Part shown: in pieces, positions 27,058 through 34,285 of the stretch
Layout: every line of letters begins with the position of its first letter
Numbering within the stretch: the stretch's first letter is position 1
DNA from: Coralloluteibacterium thermophilum
GTDB taxonomy: Bacteria > Pseudomonadota > Gammaproteobacteria > Xanthomonadales > Xanthomonadaceae
Length of the DNA: 64,000 nucleotides
Direction of reading: 5' to 3'
Assembly (NCBI RefSeq): GCF_042654365.1
Contig: NZ_JBHSGG010000015.1
Location: forward strand, 42,850-106,849
Position numbers and translations under genes: made by a program
Notes under the pieces: generated by a model
Told to the model about the DNA's origin: nothing
Database searches by the model: none
Seen by the model: the letters and a program-made list of their open reading frames with translations, nothing else

Positions 27058-27091
27058 GCCCGCGGTGCGGAGACGCATCGCGGGCTTTTTC
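27058..27091 (+). terminator. Rho-independent terminator of gcvPA
   Basis: GCCCGCG (27058-27064) pairs with CGCGGGC (27079-27085), enclosing an inner TGCG-GAGA-CGCA stem-loop, and is followed by TTTTTCTT. It starts 19 bases past the gcvPA stop. Confidence 0.9.
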
Positions 27092-27092
27092 T

Positions 27093-27402
27093 TGCGCGAG
27101 GCTTGCGCGAGGCTTGCGCAGTTGGGCGTTGTGCGATGCCGAACGGGCGGCTCGCGACGCGATCCGCGCATCGTCGTGTCGCATCCGCCGGCGCAGGCGA
27201 GATGCGTCGCGTGCAGCAGGAGAGGGATCGAACGTGCGCATCGGTCGCGCTGCGGAAAGCCGCGCCAGCAAAGGCTTTCCGCGGCAGGCGCGACGATGCG
27301 CGCGCGTTGCCCGTGCGTCGTCGCGATGCCGACGACGACGATGCGCAGCACGCACGCGGCGCACGAGGCCGGCGAAGGCGCGATGTCGTGCCTGAAAATT
27401 TG
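27093..27402. other. Intergenic stretch, nothing recognised
   Basis: About 310 bases, with many short GCGATGCG/CGACGATGC-like runs and several weak inverted repeats. Open frames on both strands are Arg/Ala/Ser-rich with no ribosome site or known motif, so I treat it as noncoding. It leads into the strong promoter at 27403. Confidence 0.6.
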
Positions 27403-27431
27403 TTGACAGTCCGAAAACCCGTGATTAGGTT
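27403..27431 (+). promoter_or_regulatory. Strong promoter ahead of the histone-like gene
   Basis: Perfect TTGACA (27403-27408), 17-base spacer rich in A/T for this genome, and TAGGTT (27426-27431). The AAAATTTG just upstream could serve as an UP element. Start expected near 27438, about 365 bases before the histone start codon. Confidence 0.75.
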
Positions 27432-27437
27432 TCGCCG

Positions 27438-27607
27438 CAACACGCTGAGCGCGAACGAGCGAGCTTGATCAAGCAGTCGACGAAGGCACACCGACAGGGT
27501 CCCACCCGACGCTTTTCATCGGTGGACCCCAGAGCGGCTTTCCCCGCAAAAAACGCATCGCCCTTCGCCTTCCGCAACGCCCGTGCCGGTTCGGTGCGGG
27601 CGTTTCC
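27438..27607 (+). ncRNA. Structured leader or small RNA upstream of the histone gene
   Basis: Three strong hairpins follow the promoter. First, GGGTCCCACC (27497-27506) with GGTGGACCC (27521-27529), one bulged C. Second, a small GCGG/CCGC hairpin near 27534-27548. Third, CGCCCGTGCC (27578-27587) with GGTGCGGGCG (27593-27602), followed by TTTCC, which resembles a terminator. This could release a ~165-nt RNA or act as an attenuating leader. A further hairpin, CCGGCGC-AGA-GCGCCGG, lies at 27732-27748 before the ribosome site. No known RNA family was recognised. Confidence 0.45.
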
Positions 27608-27802
27608 GTATGCGCCCCGGCGTGCCGGGCGAGCGGTCGCCGCGACGGTCGCCGGCATCGAGGGCAGCACCCCAATCCGCATCGCGGCATCCGCCGCGGT
27701 CGGTGATCGCAGGCGGTATCGCGATCTCCCGCCGGCGCAGAGCGCCGGTCGACAAGAAGTTCCTGACTGGGCATCCGACAGCCAACTGACGAGGAGTTGA
27801 CC

Positions 27803-28276
27803 ATGGCTACGAAGAAGACCGCGAAGAAGGCCGCCAAGAAACCGGCCGCCAAGAAGACCGTGAAGAGCGCAGCACCGAAGAAGGCGACCAAGACCGTCAA
27901 GAAGACCGCGGCCAAGAAGCCGGCGGTGAAGAAGGTCGCCAAGAAGGCTGCGCCGAAGAAGGCCGCAGCGAAGAAGGTCGCGAAGAAGACCGCGAAGAAG
28001 GCTGCACCGAAGAAGGTCTCCGCCAAGAAGGCCGCTCCGAAGAAGGCGGCAGCGAAGAAGACCGCGAAGAAGGCCGCTCCGAAGAAGGTCGCGAAGAAGA
28101 CCGCCAAGAAGGCCGCCCCGAAGAAGGCCGCCGCCAAGAAGTCGGCTGCGAAGAAGCCGGCCGTGAAGAAGACGGCAGCCAAGAAGCCCGCCGCGAAGAA
28201 GGCCGCACGCAAGCCGGCCGCCAAGAAGGCCGCACCGGCCCTGCTTCCGCCGACCCCGGTCGCTCCGGTGCTCTAA
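27803..28276 (+). CDS. Histone H1-like DNA-binding protein
   Basis: A 157-residue protein made almost wholly of Lys, Ala, Pro, Thr and Val in AAKK, APKKAAAKK and AKKTAKKA repeats, like the C-terminal tail of eukaryotic H1 and bacterial H1-like nucleoid proteins. It would bind DNA without sequence choice and compact it. The ATG at 27803 has GAGGAG 6 bases upstream; a TTG 6 bases earlier abuts the ribosome site and is not used. The end, ALLPPTPVAPVL, is non-basic and distinct. The gene is internally repetitive at DNA level, so copy-number change by slippage is likely between strains. Confidence 0.88.
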   Translation: MATKKTAKKAAKKPAAKKTVKSAAPKKATKTVKKTAAKKPAVKKVAKKAAPKKAAAKKVAKKTAKKAAPKKVSAKKAAPKKAAAKKTAKKAAPKKVAKKTAKKAAPKKAAAKKSAAKKPAVKKTAAKKPAAKKAARKPAAKKAAPALLPPTPVAPVL

Positions 28277-28301
28277 GCCTCACCCGATTGTCGTAGTCCA
28301 G

Positions 28302-28338
28302 CCCTCTCCCCGTTCGCCCAGGCGGGGAGAGGGTCTTT
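28302..28338 (+). terminator. Terminator of the histone-like gene
   Basis: CCCTCTCCCCG (28302-28312) pairs perfectly with CGGGGAGAGGG (28323-28333), 10-base loop, then TCTTT. It lies between convergent genes and could serve both. Confidence 0.8.
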
Positions 28339-28425
28339 CGGGAGCGCAATGCCCCCGTCCGCGCGCGCTGCATGCGTCGCGCCTCTTCCACTCCCGGACG
28401 AACCGGCCGCCGCCCGTGGGCCGCC

Positions 28426-29667
28426 TCAGCGGCGCGCGTTCTGCTGGCGGACGCGGCCGATCTGTACCCAGTCCCGCTCCGGCAGGCCGAGCACGCGATC
28501 GAGGAAGGTCGGCATGATGCCGGTGGGCACGGCGCTCTCGCTGTTCCACAGCAGCACGATGCCGACGTCGTGCTCGGGCAGCAGCGCCGCCAGCCCGCGA
28601 TAACCCTGCACTGCGCCCCCGTGGAAGATCATGGTGTGGCCGGCGTAGTCGTAGATGCGCCATCCCAGGCCGTAGGACGCGTCGCGCAGGCGTTCGCGGC
28701 GCCAGGGCGTGTTGCGCAGCTCGCCCGGCGTGGCGACCTGCGGCGTGTGCGTCTCCGCCAGCGCTTCCGGCGAGAGCACGTCCGGCCGGTGCCCGAGCTG
28801 CGCGATCAGCCACTGCGCCATGTCGCGCGCCGAGGCGTTCACCCCTGCCGCGGGCGGAACCCGGTAGTAGGTTTCCTTGGGCCGTACCGGCACCCAGCCG
28901 CCGCGCCCGCGCACGTGCGGCCGCGCCCAGCTCGGCATCGCCTCCAGCGGCTGTCGGCCGTAGGTCGCGCTGTACATGCCGAGCGGGTGGAAGATGCGCT
29001 TCTCGACCTGGTGGGTATAGAAGTCGCCGGTGCCGGCGAAGACGAGATCGCCGATCAGGCTGAACGCGACGTTCTGGTAGGTGTAGCAGGCGCCGGGGCG
29101 GCAGGTGAGGGGCGCGTTCGCCAGGCGGCCGGCGAGCAGCTCGTAGGGCTCGTTGTTCTCGAGGTCGCGGTCGTAGGTGTTGTTCGGCAGCCCCATGCGA
29201 TGGCTGAGGATGTCGCGCGTGGTGAGGTTCTGCGCGCCCTCGAGGTCGGCCAGCTTGAACATGGGCAGCTGGTCGACCAGCCGCGTGTCCCAGCTCAGCG
29301 CACCTTCCTCGACCAGTTGCGCAGTGAGCGCGCCCGCGAACGCCTTGGACAGCGACGCGAGGCGGTAGACGGTATCCGCCGTGGCCGGCTGCTTGCTGAC
29401 GGTGTCGGTGACGCCGAAGGCGTTCTGCACCAGCACGCGTTCGCCCTGGACGATGGTGATGGAGATGCTCGGGATACGCGCGGCCTCCACCACGCGCGCG
29501 GCCAGTTGCTCGATCTCCCGCGCTTCGCGGGTGAAGTCGCGGACGGGCTGCTGGCGGGAGGCGGTGGCGGCGGTCCCGGGACCGCCCTGGGCGGAGGAAG
29601 GAGAGGGGAGGAACCCGGCGAGCACGAGGCCGGAAACGAGGAGCGCGGCTGCTTTCTTGGCTGACAT
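28426..29667 (-). CDS. Exported serine hydrolase, beta-lactamase/AmpC fold
   Basis: A 413-residue protein with a signal peptide (MSAKKAAALLVSGLVLAGFL, cleavage after SSAQ) and a class C beta-lactamase/esterase domain. The catalytic SxxK is Ser105-Lys108 (RLASLSKAF), the second motif is YQN in YTYQNVAFSLIGD, and the third is HGG in MIFHGGAVQGYRG. Such proteins are peptidases or esterases as often as beta-lactamases, so resistance should not be inferred. It is divergent from lemA and convergent with the histone gene. Confidence 0.9.
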   Translation of the reverse strand: MSAKKAAALLVSGLVLAGFLPSPSSAQGGPGTAATASRQQPVRDFTREAREIEQLAARVVEAARIPSISITIVQGERVLVQNAFGVTDTVSKQPATADTVYRLASLSKAFAGALTAQLVEEGALSWDTRLVDQLPMFKLADLEGAQNLTTRDILSHRMGLPNNTYDRDLENNEPYELLAGRLANAPLTCRPGACYTYQNVAFSLIGDLVFAGTGDFYTHQVEKRIFHPLGMYSATYGRQPLEAMPSWARPHVRGRGGWVPVRPKETYYRVPPAAGVNASARDMAQWLIAQLGHRPDVLSPEALAETHTPQVATPGELRNTPWRRERLRDASYGLGWRIYDYAGHTMIFHGGAVQGYRGLAALLPEHDVGIVLLWNSESAVPTGIMPTFLDRVLGLPERDWVQIGRVRQQNARR

Positions 29668-29739
29668 CGCCTGCGTATGCTTGGGCCCGCCGGCATTCTA
29701 GCGCGCCCCCGCGCGCGGGCCGAACCACGAGGACGCGGA

Positions 29740-30345
29740 ATGACTGGGACATTCATTTTCCTGCTGGTGATCCTTGCCCTGGTGGCCGTCGTGGCGTTCT
29801 GGGGCATCGGCATCTACAACGGTCTGGTCACGGCGAGGAACGCCTACCGCAACGCCTTCGCGCAGATCGACGTGCAGCTGAGGCGGCGGCACGACCTCAT
29901 TCCCAATCTCGTCGAGACCGCGAAGGCGTACATGAGCCACGAGCGCGAGACGCTCGAGGCGGTGATCGCCGCGCGCAACGGCGCCGTCGCCGGGCTCGAC
30001 CGCGCCAAGGCCAATCCGGGCGATCCCGCCGCGATGCAGCAGCTCGCGGGCGCGGAGAACGCGCTGACCCAGACCCTGGGACGCCTGTTCGCCCTGTCCG
30101 AGGCCTACCCGGACCTCAAGGCGAACCAGAACATGATGCAGTTGAACGAGGAGCTCACCTCGACCGAGAACCGCGTCGCCTTCGCGCGGCAGGCGTACAA
30201 CGACTCCGTCATGCAGTACAACAACAAGCGCGAGGTGTTCCCGTCCAGCGTGGTCGCGGGCGCCTTCAACTTCGCGCCGGCGGCCCTGCTCGAGATCGGT
30301 GCGGACGAGGCGCACGTGCGCGAGGCGCCGAAGGTCCAGTTCTAG
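29740..30345 (+). CDS. LemA family protein
   Basis: A 201-residue protein with one N-terminal membrane helix (IFLLVILALVAVVAFWGIGI) and a helical bundle with the LemA signatures NAFAQIDVQLRRRHDLIPNL, VETAKAYMSHERETLEAVI, and FARQAYNDSVMQYNNKREVF. Function is unsettled. It is commonly paired with a membrane metalloprotease or TPM-domain gene, and here an M48 protease follows after 186 bases. Confidence 0.94.
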   Translation: MTGTFIFLLVILALVAVVAFWGIGIYNGLVTARNAYRNAFAQIDVQLRRRHDLIPNLVETAKAYMSHERETLEAVIAARNGAVAGLDRAKANPGDPAAMQQLAGAENALTQTLGRLFALSEAYPDLKANQNMMQLNEELTSTENRVAFARQAYNDSVMQYNNKREVFPSSVVAGAFNFAPAALLEIGADEAHVREAPKVQF

Positions 30346-30531
30346 GGACATGGGCGGCGGAATGCGTCCGGGCTGCAACGCCGTCCGCGCGGCCCCCGGC
30401 CCCGCCGGTTCCTGGCCTGTGGCCCCGCCGCAGGCCGGCGGGTCGCCGGAGGTCCGGGCGCGCGCAGCGGGCGTTTCGCCCCGGACGTCTCTACCGCCCA
30501 TGCTCCGGGCACGTGCCTTGCGGAGGCCGCG

Positions 30532-32439
30532 ATGAACTTCTTCGAGCGCCAGGCGATCGCGCGCGCGCAGTCGCGGCGGCTGGTCGTGCTGTTCGCGCTG
30601 GCGGTCGCGGCCATCGTGCTGACCGTGGACGCCATGGTGTTCGCGGCCCTCCACCAGCCGGGCCAGCCGCCCATGGAACTGGCCGGCACCCTGGTCGCGG
30701 TGAGCGCGGCGACGCTGGCGGTGATCGGGCTGGCCTCGCTGTTCCGCATCTCCACGCTGCGCCAGGGCGGCGGCCGCATCGCGCAGGAGATGGGCGGCGT
30801 GCGCGTCGGCGAGGACGTGAGCGATCCCGACTACCGGCGCCTGCGCAACGTGGTCGAGGAGATCGCCATCGCCTCGGCGGTGCCGGTGCCGGAGATCTAC
30901 GTGCTCGAGAACGAGCCCGGCATCAACGCCTTCGCGGCGGGCTACGCGCCCACCGACGCCGCGGTCGCGGTGACCCGGGGCGCGCTGGACAGGCTCAACC
31001 GCGACGAGCTGCAGGGTGTCATCGCGCACGAGTTCAGCCACATCCTCAACGGCGACATGCGCCTCAACATCCGCCTCATGGGCGTGCTGTTCGGCATCCT
31101 CGTGATCGCCCTGATCGGCCGCCGCGTGCTGCTGTACGCGCGCGGCGGCCGCGACTCGCGCGGCGCCGCGGCCATCCTGCTGGCGGCGCTCGCCGCGATG
31201 ATCGTCGGCTACGTCGGCCTGTTCTTCGGCCGGTTGATCAAGGCCGGCATCAGCCGCCAGCGCGAGTACCTCGCCGATGCCTCGGCGGTGCAGTTCACCC
31301 GCCAGACGCGCGGCATCGCCGGCGCGCTGAAGAAGATCGGCGGCCTGCGCGAGGGTTCGCGTCTGGCCGACCGCGCGGAGGGCGAGGAGATCAGCCACAT
31401 GCTGTTCGGCGACGGCATGGGTTTCTCCGGCCTGTTCGCCACGCATCCGCCGCTGGTCAAGCGCATCCAGGCGATCGAGCCGCACTTCAAGCCCGAGAAC
31501 CTGGAGGCGCTGGCGGCGCGCTGGAAGCAGAGCCCGCCCTCGGGGCGCGAGGAGGACCGCGCGCTGGGCCTCGCGCCGGATGCGGCGACCGTCCGCATGG
31601 ACGGCTTCAGCAGCACGGCGGCGACGCCGGCGGCCGTGGCGGCGCATGTCGGCGAGCCCGACGAGGCCGACTACGCGCACGCCGCGGGCCTGCTGGAGAG
31701 CATTCCCGTCGCGCTGGCCGATGCGGCGCACGCGCCCGGTTCGGCGATGCCGCTGCTCCTCGGCCTGCTGCTCGACCGCGACGCGGCGATCCGCGCGCGC
31801 CAGCTCGACCTCGTCGAGACCCACATGGGCGCAGACGCCGCCGCCGCGGTGCGCGGCGTCGCGGAGGGGATCGACGCACTGCATCCGATCCAGCGCCTGC
31901 CGCTGGCGGCCATGGCCTTTCCCGCGCTGCGCCGGCGGCCGCGGCCGCAGGTGGACGCCTTCCTCGCGACGGTGGACGCGCTGTCGCATGCCGACGGCGT
32001 GGTGGACCTGTTCGAGTACTGCCTCGGGCAGATGCTGCGCGTGCAGGTGACCGAGGCGCTGGACCCCGGCGCCCACTGGCGCCCGGGCCGTCGCCGCCTC
32101 GCCGAGGTCCGCGAGGAGGCGGTGCTGCTGCTGGCCTTCCTGGCCCGCGCGGGGACCGGGCATTCCATCGCGGCGCAGCGGGCGTTCAATGCCGGGGTCG
32201 CGCGCCTGTTTCCCAACGAGGCGATCGCCTATGCGGCGCCTGCCGGCGGGCCGCAGCGCCTCGATCCGGTCTGGCCGGCGCTCGACGCCCTCGACGCGCG
32301 GGCCAAGCAGGTCCTCGTCGAGGCGCTGGCCGCGACGGCGGGCAACGACGGGCGCATCACCGTCGCCGAGGCGGAGCTGCTGCGGGCGGTCTGCGCATTG
32401 CTGCACTGCCCGCTGCCGCCCCTGCTCGAAGCGCGCTGA
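30532..32439 (+). CDS. M48 family membrane metalloprotease with TerB-like C-terminus
   Basis: A 635-residue protein. Two N-terminal helices (VVLFALAVAAIVLTVDAMVF, GTLVAVSAATLAVIGLASLF) precede an HtpX-like zinc protease domain with HEFSH (His166, Glu167, His170), further helices after it (VLFGILVIALIGRRVLLYA), and REYLADASAVQFTR with the third ligand. The last ~280 residues are an Ala/Leu-rich helical extension ending in DGRITVAEAELLRAVCALL, an acidic loop like those of TerB-type domains. HtpX itself is about 290 residues, so the extension doubles the size. Likely role: membrane protein quality control with LemA (inference). Confidence 0.9.
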   Translation: MNFFERQAIARAQSRRLVVLFALAVAAIVLTVDAMVFAALHQPGQPPMELAGTLVAVSAATLAVIGLASLFRISTLRQGGGRIAQEMGGVRVGEDVSDPDYRRLRNVVEEIAIASAVPVPEIYVLENEPGINAFAAGYAPTDAAVAVTRGALDRLNRDELQGVIAHEFSHILNGDMRLNIRLMGVLFGILVIALIGRRVLLYARGGRDSRGAAAILLAALAAMIVGYVGLFFGRLIKAGISRQREYLADASAVQFTRQTRGIAGALKKIGGLREGSRLADRAEGEEISHMLFGDGMGFSGLFATHPPLVKRIQAIEPHFKPENLEALAARWKQSPPSGREEDRALGLAPDAATVRMDGFSSTAATPAAVAAHVGEPDEADYAHAAGLLESIPVALADAAHAPGSAMPLLLGLLLDRDAAIRARQLDLVETHMGADAAAAVRGVAEGIDALHPIQRLPLAAMAFPALRRRPRPQVDAFLATVDALSHADGVVDLFEYCLGQMLRVQVTEALDPGAHWRPGRRRLAEVREEAVLLLAFLARAGTGHSIAAQRAFNAGVARLFPNEAIAYAAPAGGPQRLDPVWPALDALDARAKQVLVEALAATAGNDGRITVAEAELLRAVCALLHCPLPPLLEAR

Positions 32440-32529
32440 GGCGCCGCGGGCGCGCGTCGCCATGGCGACGCACCGCAGCATCCGCTACTGTGCGCGCGCC
32501 CGATCCCACCACGTGGCCGTACCGCGCCG

Positions 32530-33846
32530 ATGCCCGCTCCACTGCAACGCCCACGTGAGGCCCTGCGGCGCATCCCGCGCTCGACCCGGGCGCCCCTGGT
32601 CTGGGCCTTCCTGTACTTCTTCTTCCTGCTGACCGGCTACTACGTGCTGCGCCCGGTGCGCGACGCCATGGGCGCGAGCGCCGACGTCGCCGCGGTGTTC
32701 CCGACCTCCGCCATCGCCTGGTTCGGGGCGCGCGGCATCGATCTGGGCGACTTCACCCTGCAGGTGCTCTTCACCGGCACCTTCGTCGCCATGGTGGTCC
32801 TGCAGCCGCTCTACGGCGCACTGGTGAGCCGGGTGCCGCGCAGGGTCTTCCTGCCGGTGGTGTACCTGCTCTTCATCGCCTGCCTCGTCGGCTTCTACTT
32901 CGCCTTCGACAGCGGCCTGCCCGGGCGCGGCGCCGCCTTCTTCGTGTTCGTCGCGGTGTTCAACCTGTTCGCGGTCGCGGTGTTCTGGAGCTTCATGGCC
33001 GACGTCTTCGCCGACCACGAGGCGCGTGCGGTCTACGGGTACATCGGCGCGGGCGGCACGCTCGGCGGCCTGCTCGGCCCCGAGCTGACCGGCCTTCTGG
33101 TGGGCTCCCTCGGCGTCGCCAACATGCTGCTGATCTCGGCCGGCTTCCTGGGGCTCTGCGTGCTGTGCATCCTCATGCTCTGGCCGCACGCGGGCCGGCG
33201 CACGCGCGCTGCGGGCGACGCCGAGACCATCGGCGGCAGCGTGCTGGCCGGCCTGCGCCTGGTCGCGCGGGAGCCGCTGCTGCGGGCGATCGCGATGCTG
33301 ATGTTCTTCGGCGTGGGCGTCGGCACGCTGCTCTACAACGAGCAGGCGGCCATCGTGCGCGCACTCGCCGCGGACGATGCGGTGGCCGCGGTGACCTTCT
33401 ATTCCCGCCTCGACCGCTACATCAACTGGCTGGTGCTCGTCATCCAGGTGCTGCTGACCCGGCGCCTGCTGGCCCGCTTCGGCGTCGCGAAGGTGCTGCT
33501 CATCCCGGCCGTCGCGGTACTGGGCGGCTATGCGCTGCTTGCGGCGTCGCCGCTGCCGATCCTGGTGGCCATCGTGCAGGTGGCGACCCGGGCCGGCGAG
33601 TTCTCCCTGGGCAAGCCCGCGCGCGAGACGATCTACACGCGGGTCGCGCCGGAATGGCGCTACAAGGCCAAGGCGGCCATCGACACCGTCGTCTACCGCG
33701 GCGGCGACCTCACCTTCGTCTGGCTGCACAAGGCGCTGGCCCTGGGCGGCTCGCACGTGGTGTTCGGGGTCGGCTTCCTCGTCGCGGCGGCGATGACCCT
33801 CGGCGCCTGGCGCGTGGGCCGGGAGCAGGCGAAGCTGCCGGCCTGA
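32530..33846 (+). CDS. ATP/ADP translocase-like (NTT/MFS) transporter
   Basis: A 438-residue protein with about twelve membrane helices. The opening (FLYFFFLLTGYYVLRPVRDA) is typical of the Npt1/Npt2-related branch, along with NLFAVAVFWSFMADVF, YGYIGAGGTLGGLLGPELT and GKPARETIYTRVAPEWRYK. True nucleotide translocases belong to obligate intracellular bacteria and plastids and are about 500 residues. This shorter form is found in free-living proteobacteria and its substrate is unknown. It stands alone between M48 and a small membrane protein on the other strand. Confidence 0.82.
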   Translation: MPAPLQRPREALRRIPRSTRAPLVWAFLYFFFLLTGYYVLRPVRDAMGASADVAAVFPTSAIAWFGARGIDLGDFTLQVLFTGTFVAMVVLQPLYGALVSRVPRRVFLPVVYLLFIACLVGFYFAFDSGLPGRGAAFFVFVAVFNLFAVAVFWSFMADVFADHEARAVYGYIGAGGTLGGLLGPELTGLLVGSLGVANMLLISAGFLGLCVLCILMLWPHAGRRTRAAGDAETIGGSVLAGLRLVAREPLLRAIAMLMFFGVGVGTLLYNEQAAIVRALAADDAVAAVTFYSRLDRYINWLVLVIQVLLTRRLLARFGVAKVLLIPAVAVLGGYALLAASPLPILVAIVQVATRAGEFSLGKPARETIYTRVAPEWRYKAKAAIDTVVYRGGDLTFVWLHKALALGGSHVVFGVGFLVAAAMTLGAWRVGREQAKLPA

Positions 33847-33858
33847 GCGGCGCGCGGG

Positions 33859-34239
33859 TCAGACCGCGAACAGCGGCCAGGCGAAGAGCAGGGCGCCGAT
33901 CGCGAACAGCGCGCTGAGCGCGTGCAGGGCCGGGTGGTCGTAGCGCAGGAACACGAACTGCTCGACCAGCCGCCCGAGCCAGAACAGGCTCATGCCGACG
34001 AGCAGGGCGTGGCCGAGCGGGGTGTCGGCGAGCGCCTGCGCGAACCCGAAGCACAGCACCGCGACCAGGACGAACACGTAGGTCAGGCGCAGGTTGAGGA
34101 TCTGCATGATCGCGCGGTTCGCGGGGCGGAGCCGCGCGAGGTCCTGGCGCCAGCCGAACAGGCGCCAGAACAGGAGATGGAACACGGCGAAGCCGGCGCT
34201 GTGGATGCCGGCCAGCAGGATGGCCGTTTCGGCGCTCAT
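33859..34239 (-). CDS. Small four-helix membrane protein, unknown function
   Basis: A 126-residue protein with four predicted membrane helices (AILLAGIHSAGFAVFHLLFW, YVFVLVAVLCFGFAQAL, HALLVGMSLFWLGRLVEQ, ALHALSALFAIGALLFAW). Conserved-looking polar spots are His13, and RPANRAIMQILNLRL between helices 1 and 2. I do not recognise the family. It starts 46 bases after the fadE stop on the same strand and may be transcribed with it. Confidence 0.75.
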   Translation of the reverse strand: MSAETAILLAGIHSAGFAVFHLLFWRLFGWRQDLARLRPANRAIMQILNLRLTYVFVLVAVLCFGFAQALADTPLGHALLVGMSLFWLGRLVEQFVFLRYDHPALHALSALFAIGALLFAWPLFAV

Positions 34240-34285
34240 GCGCGGTGGCGCGGGCGCAGGCCGGGGGCGCCTGCGCCCGCGATGC

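Noticed and set aside
27465..27800. 111-codon frame ahead of the histone gene
   Set aside because: TTG start without ribosome site, hairpin-dense DNA, no known motif; better explained as leader or RNA.
28426..29667. Beta-lactamase resistance gene
   Set aside because: The fold and SxxK/YxN/HGG motifs are shared with many esterases and peptidases; nothing points to antibiotic hydrolysis.
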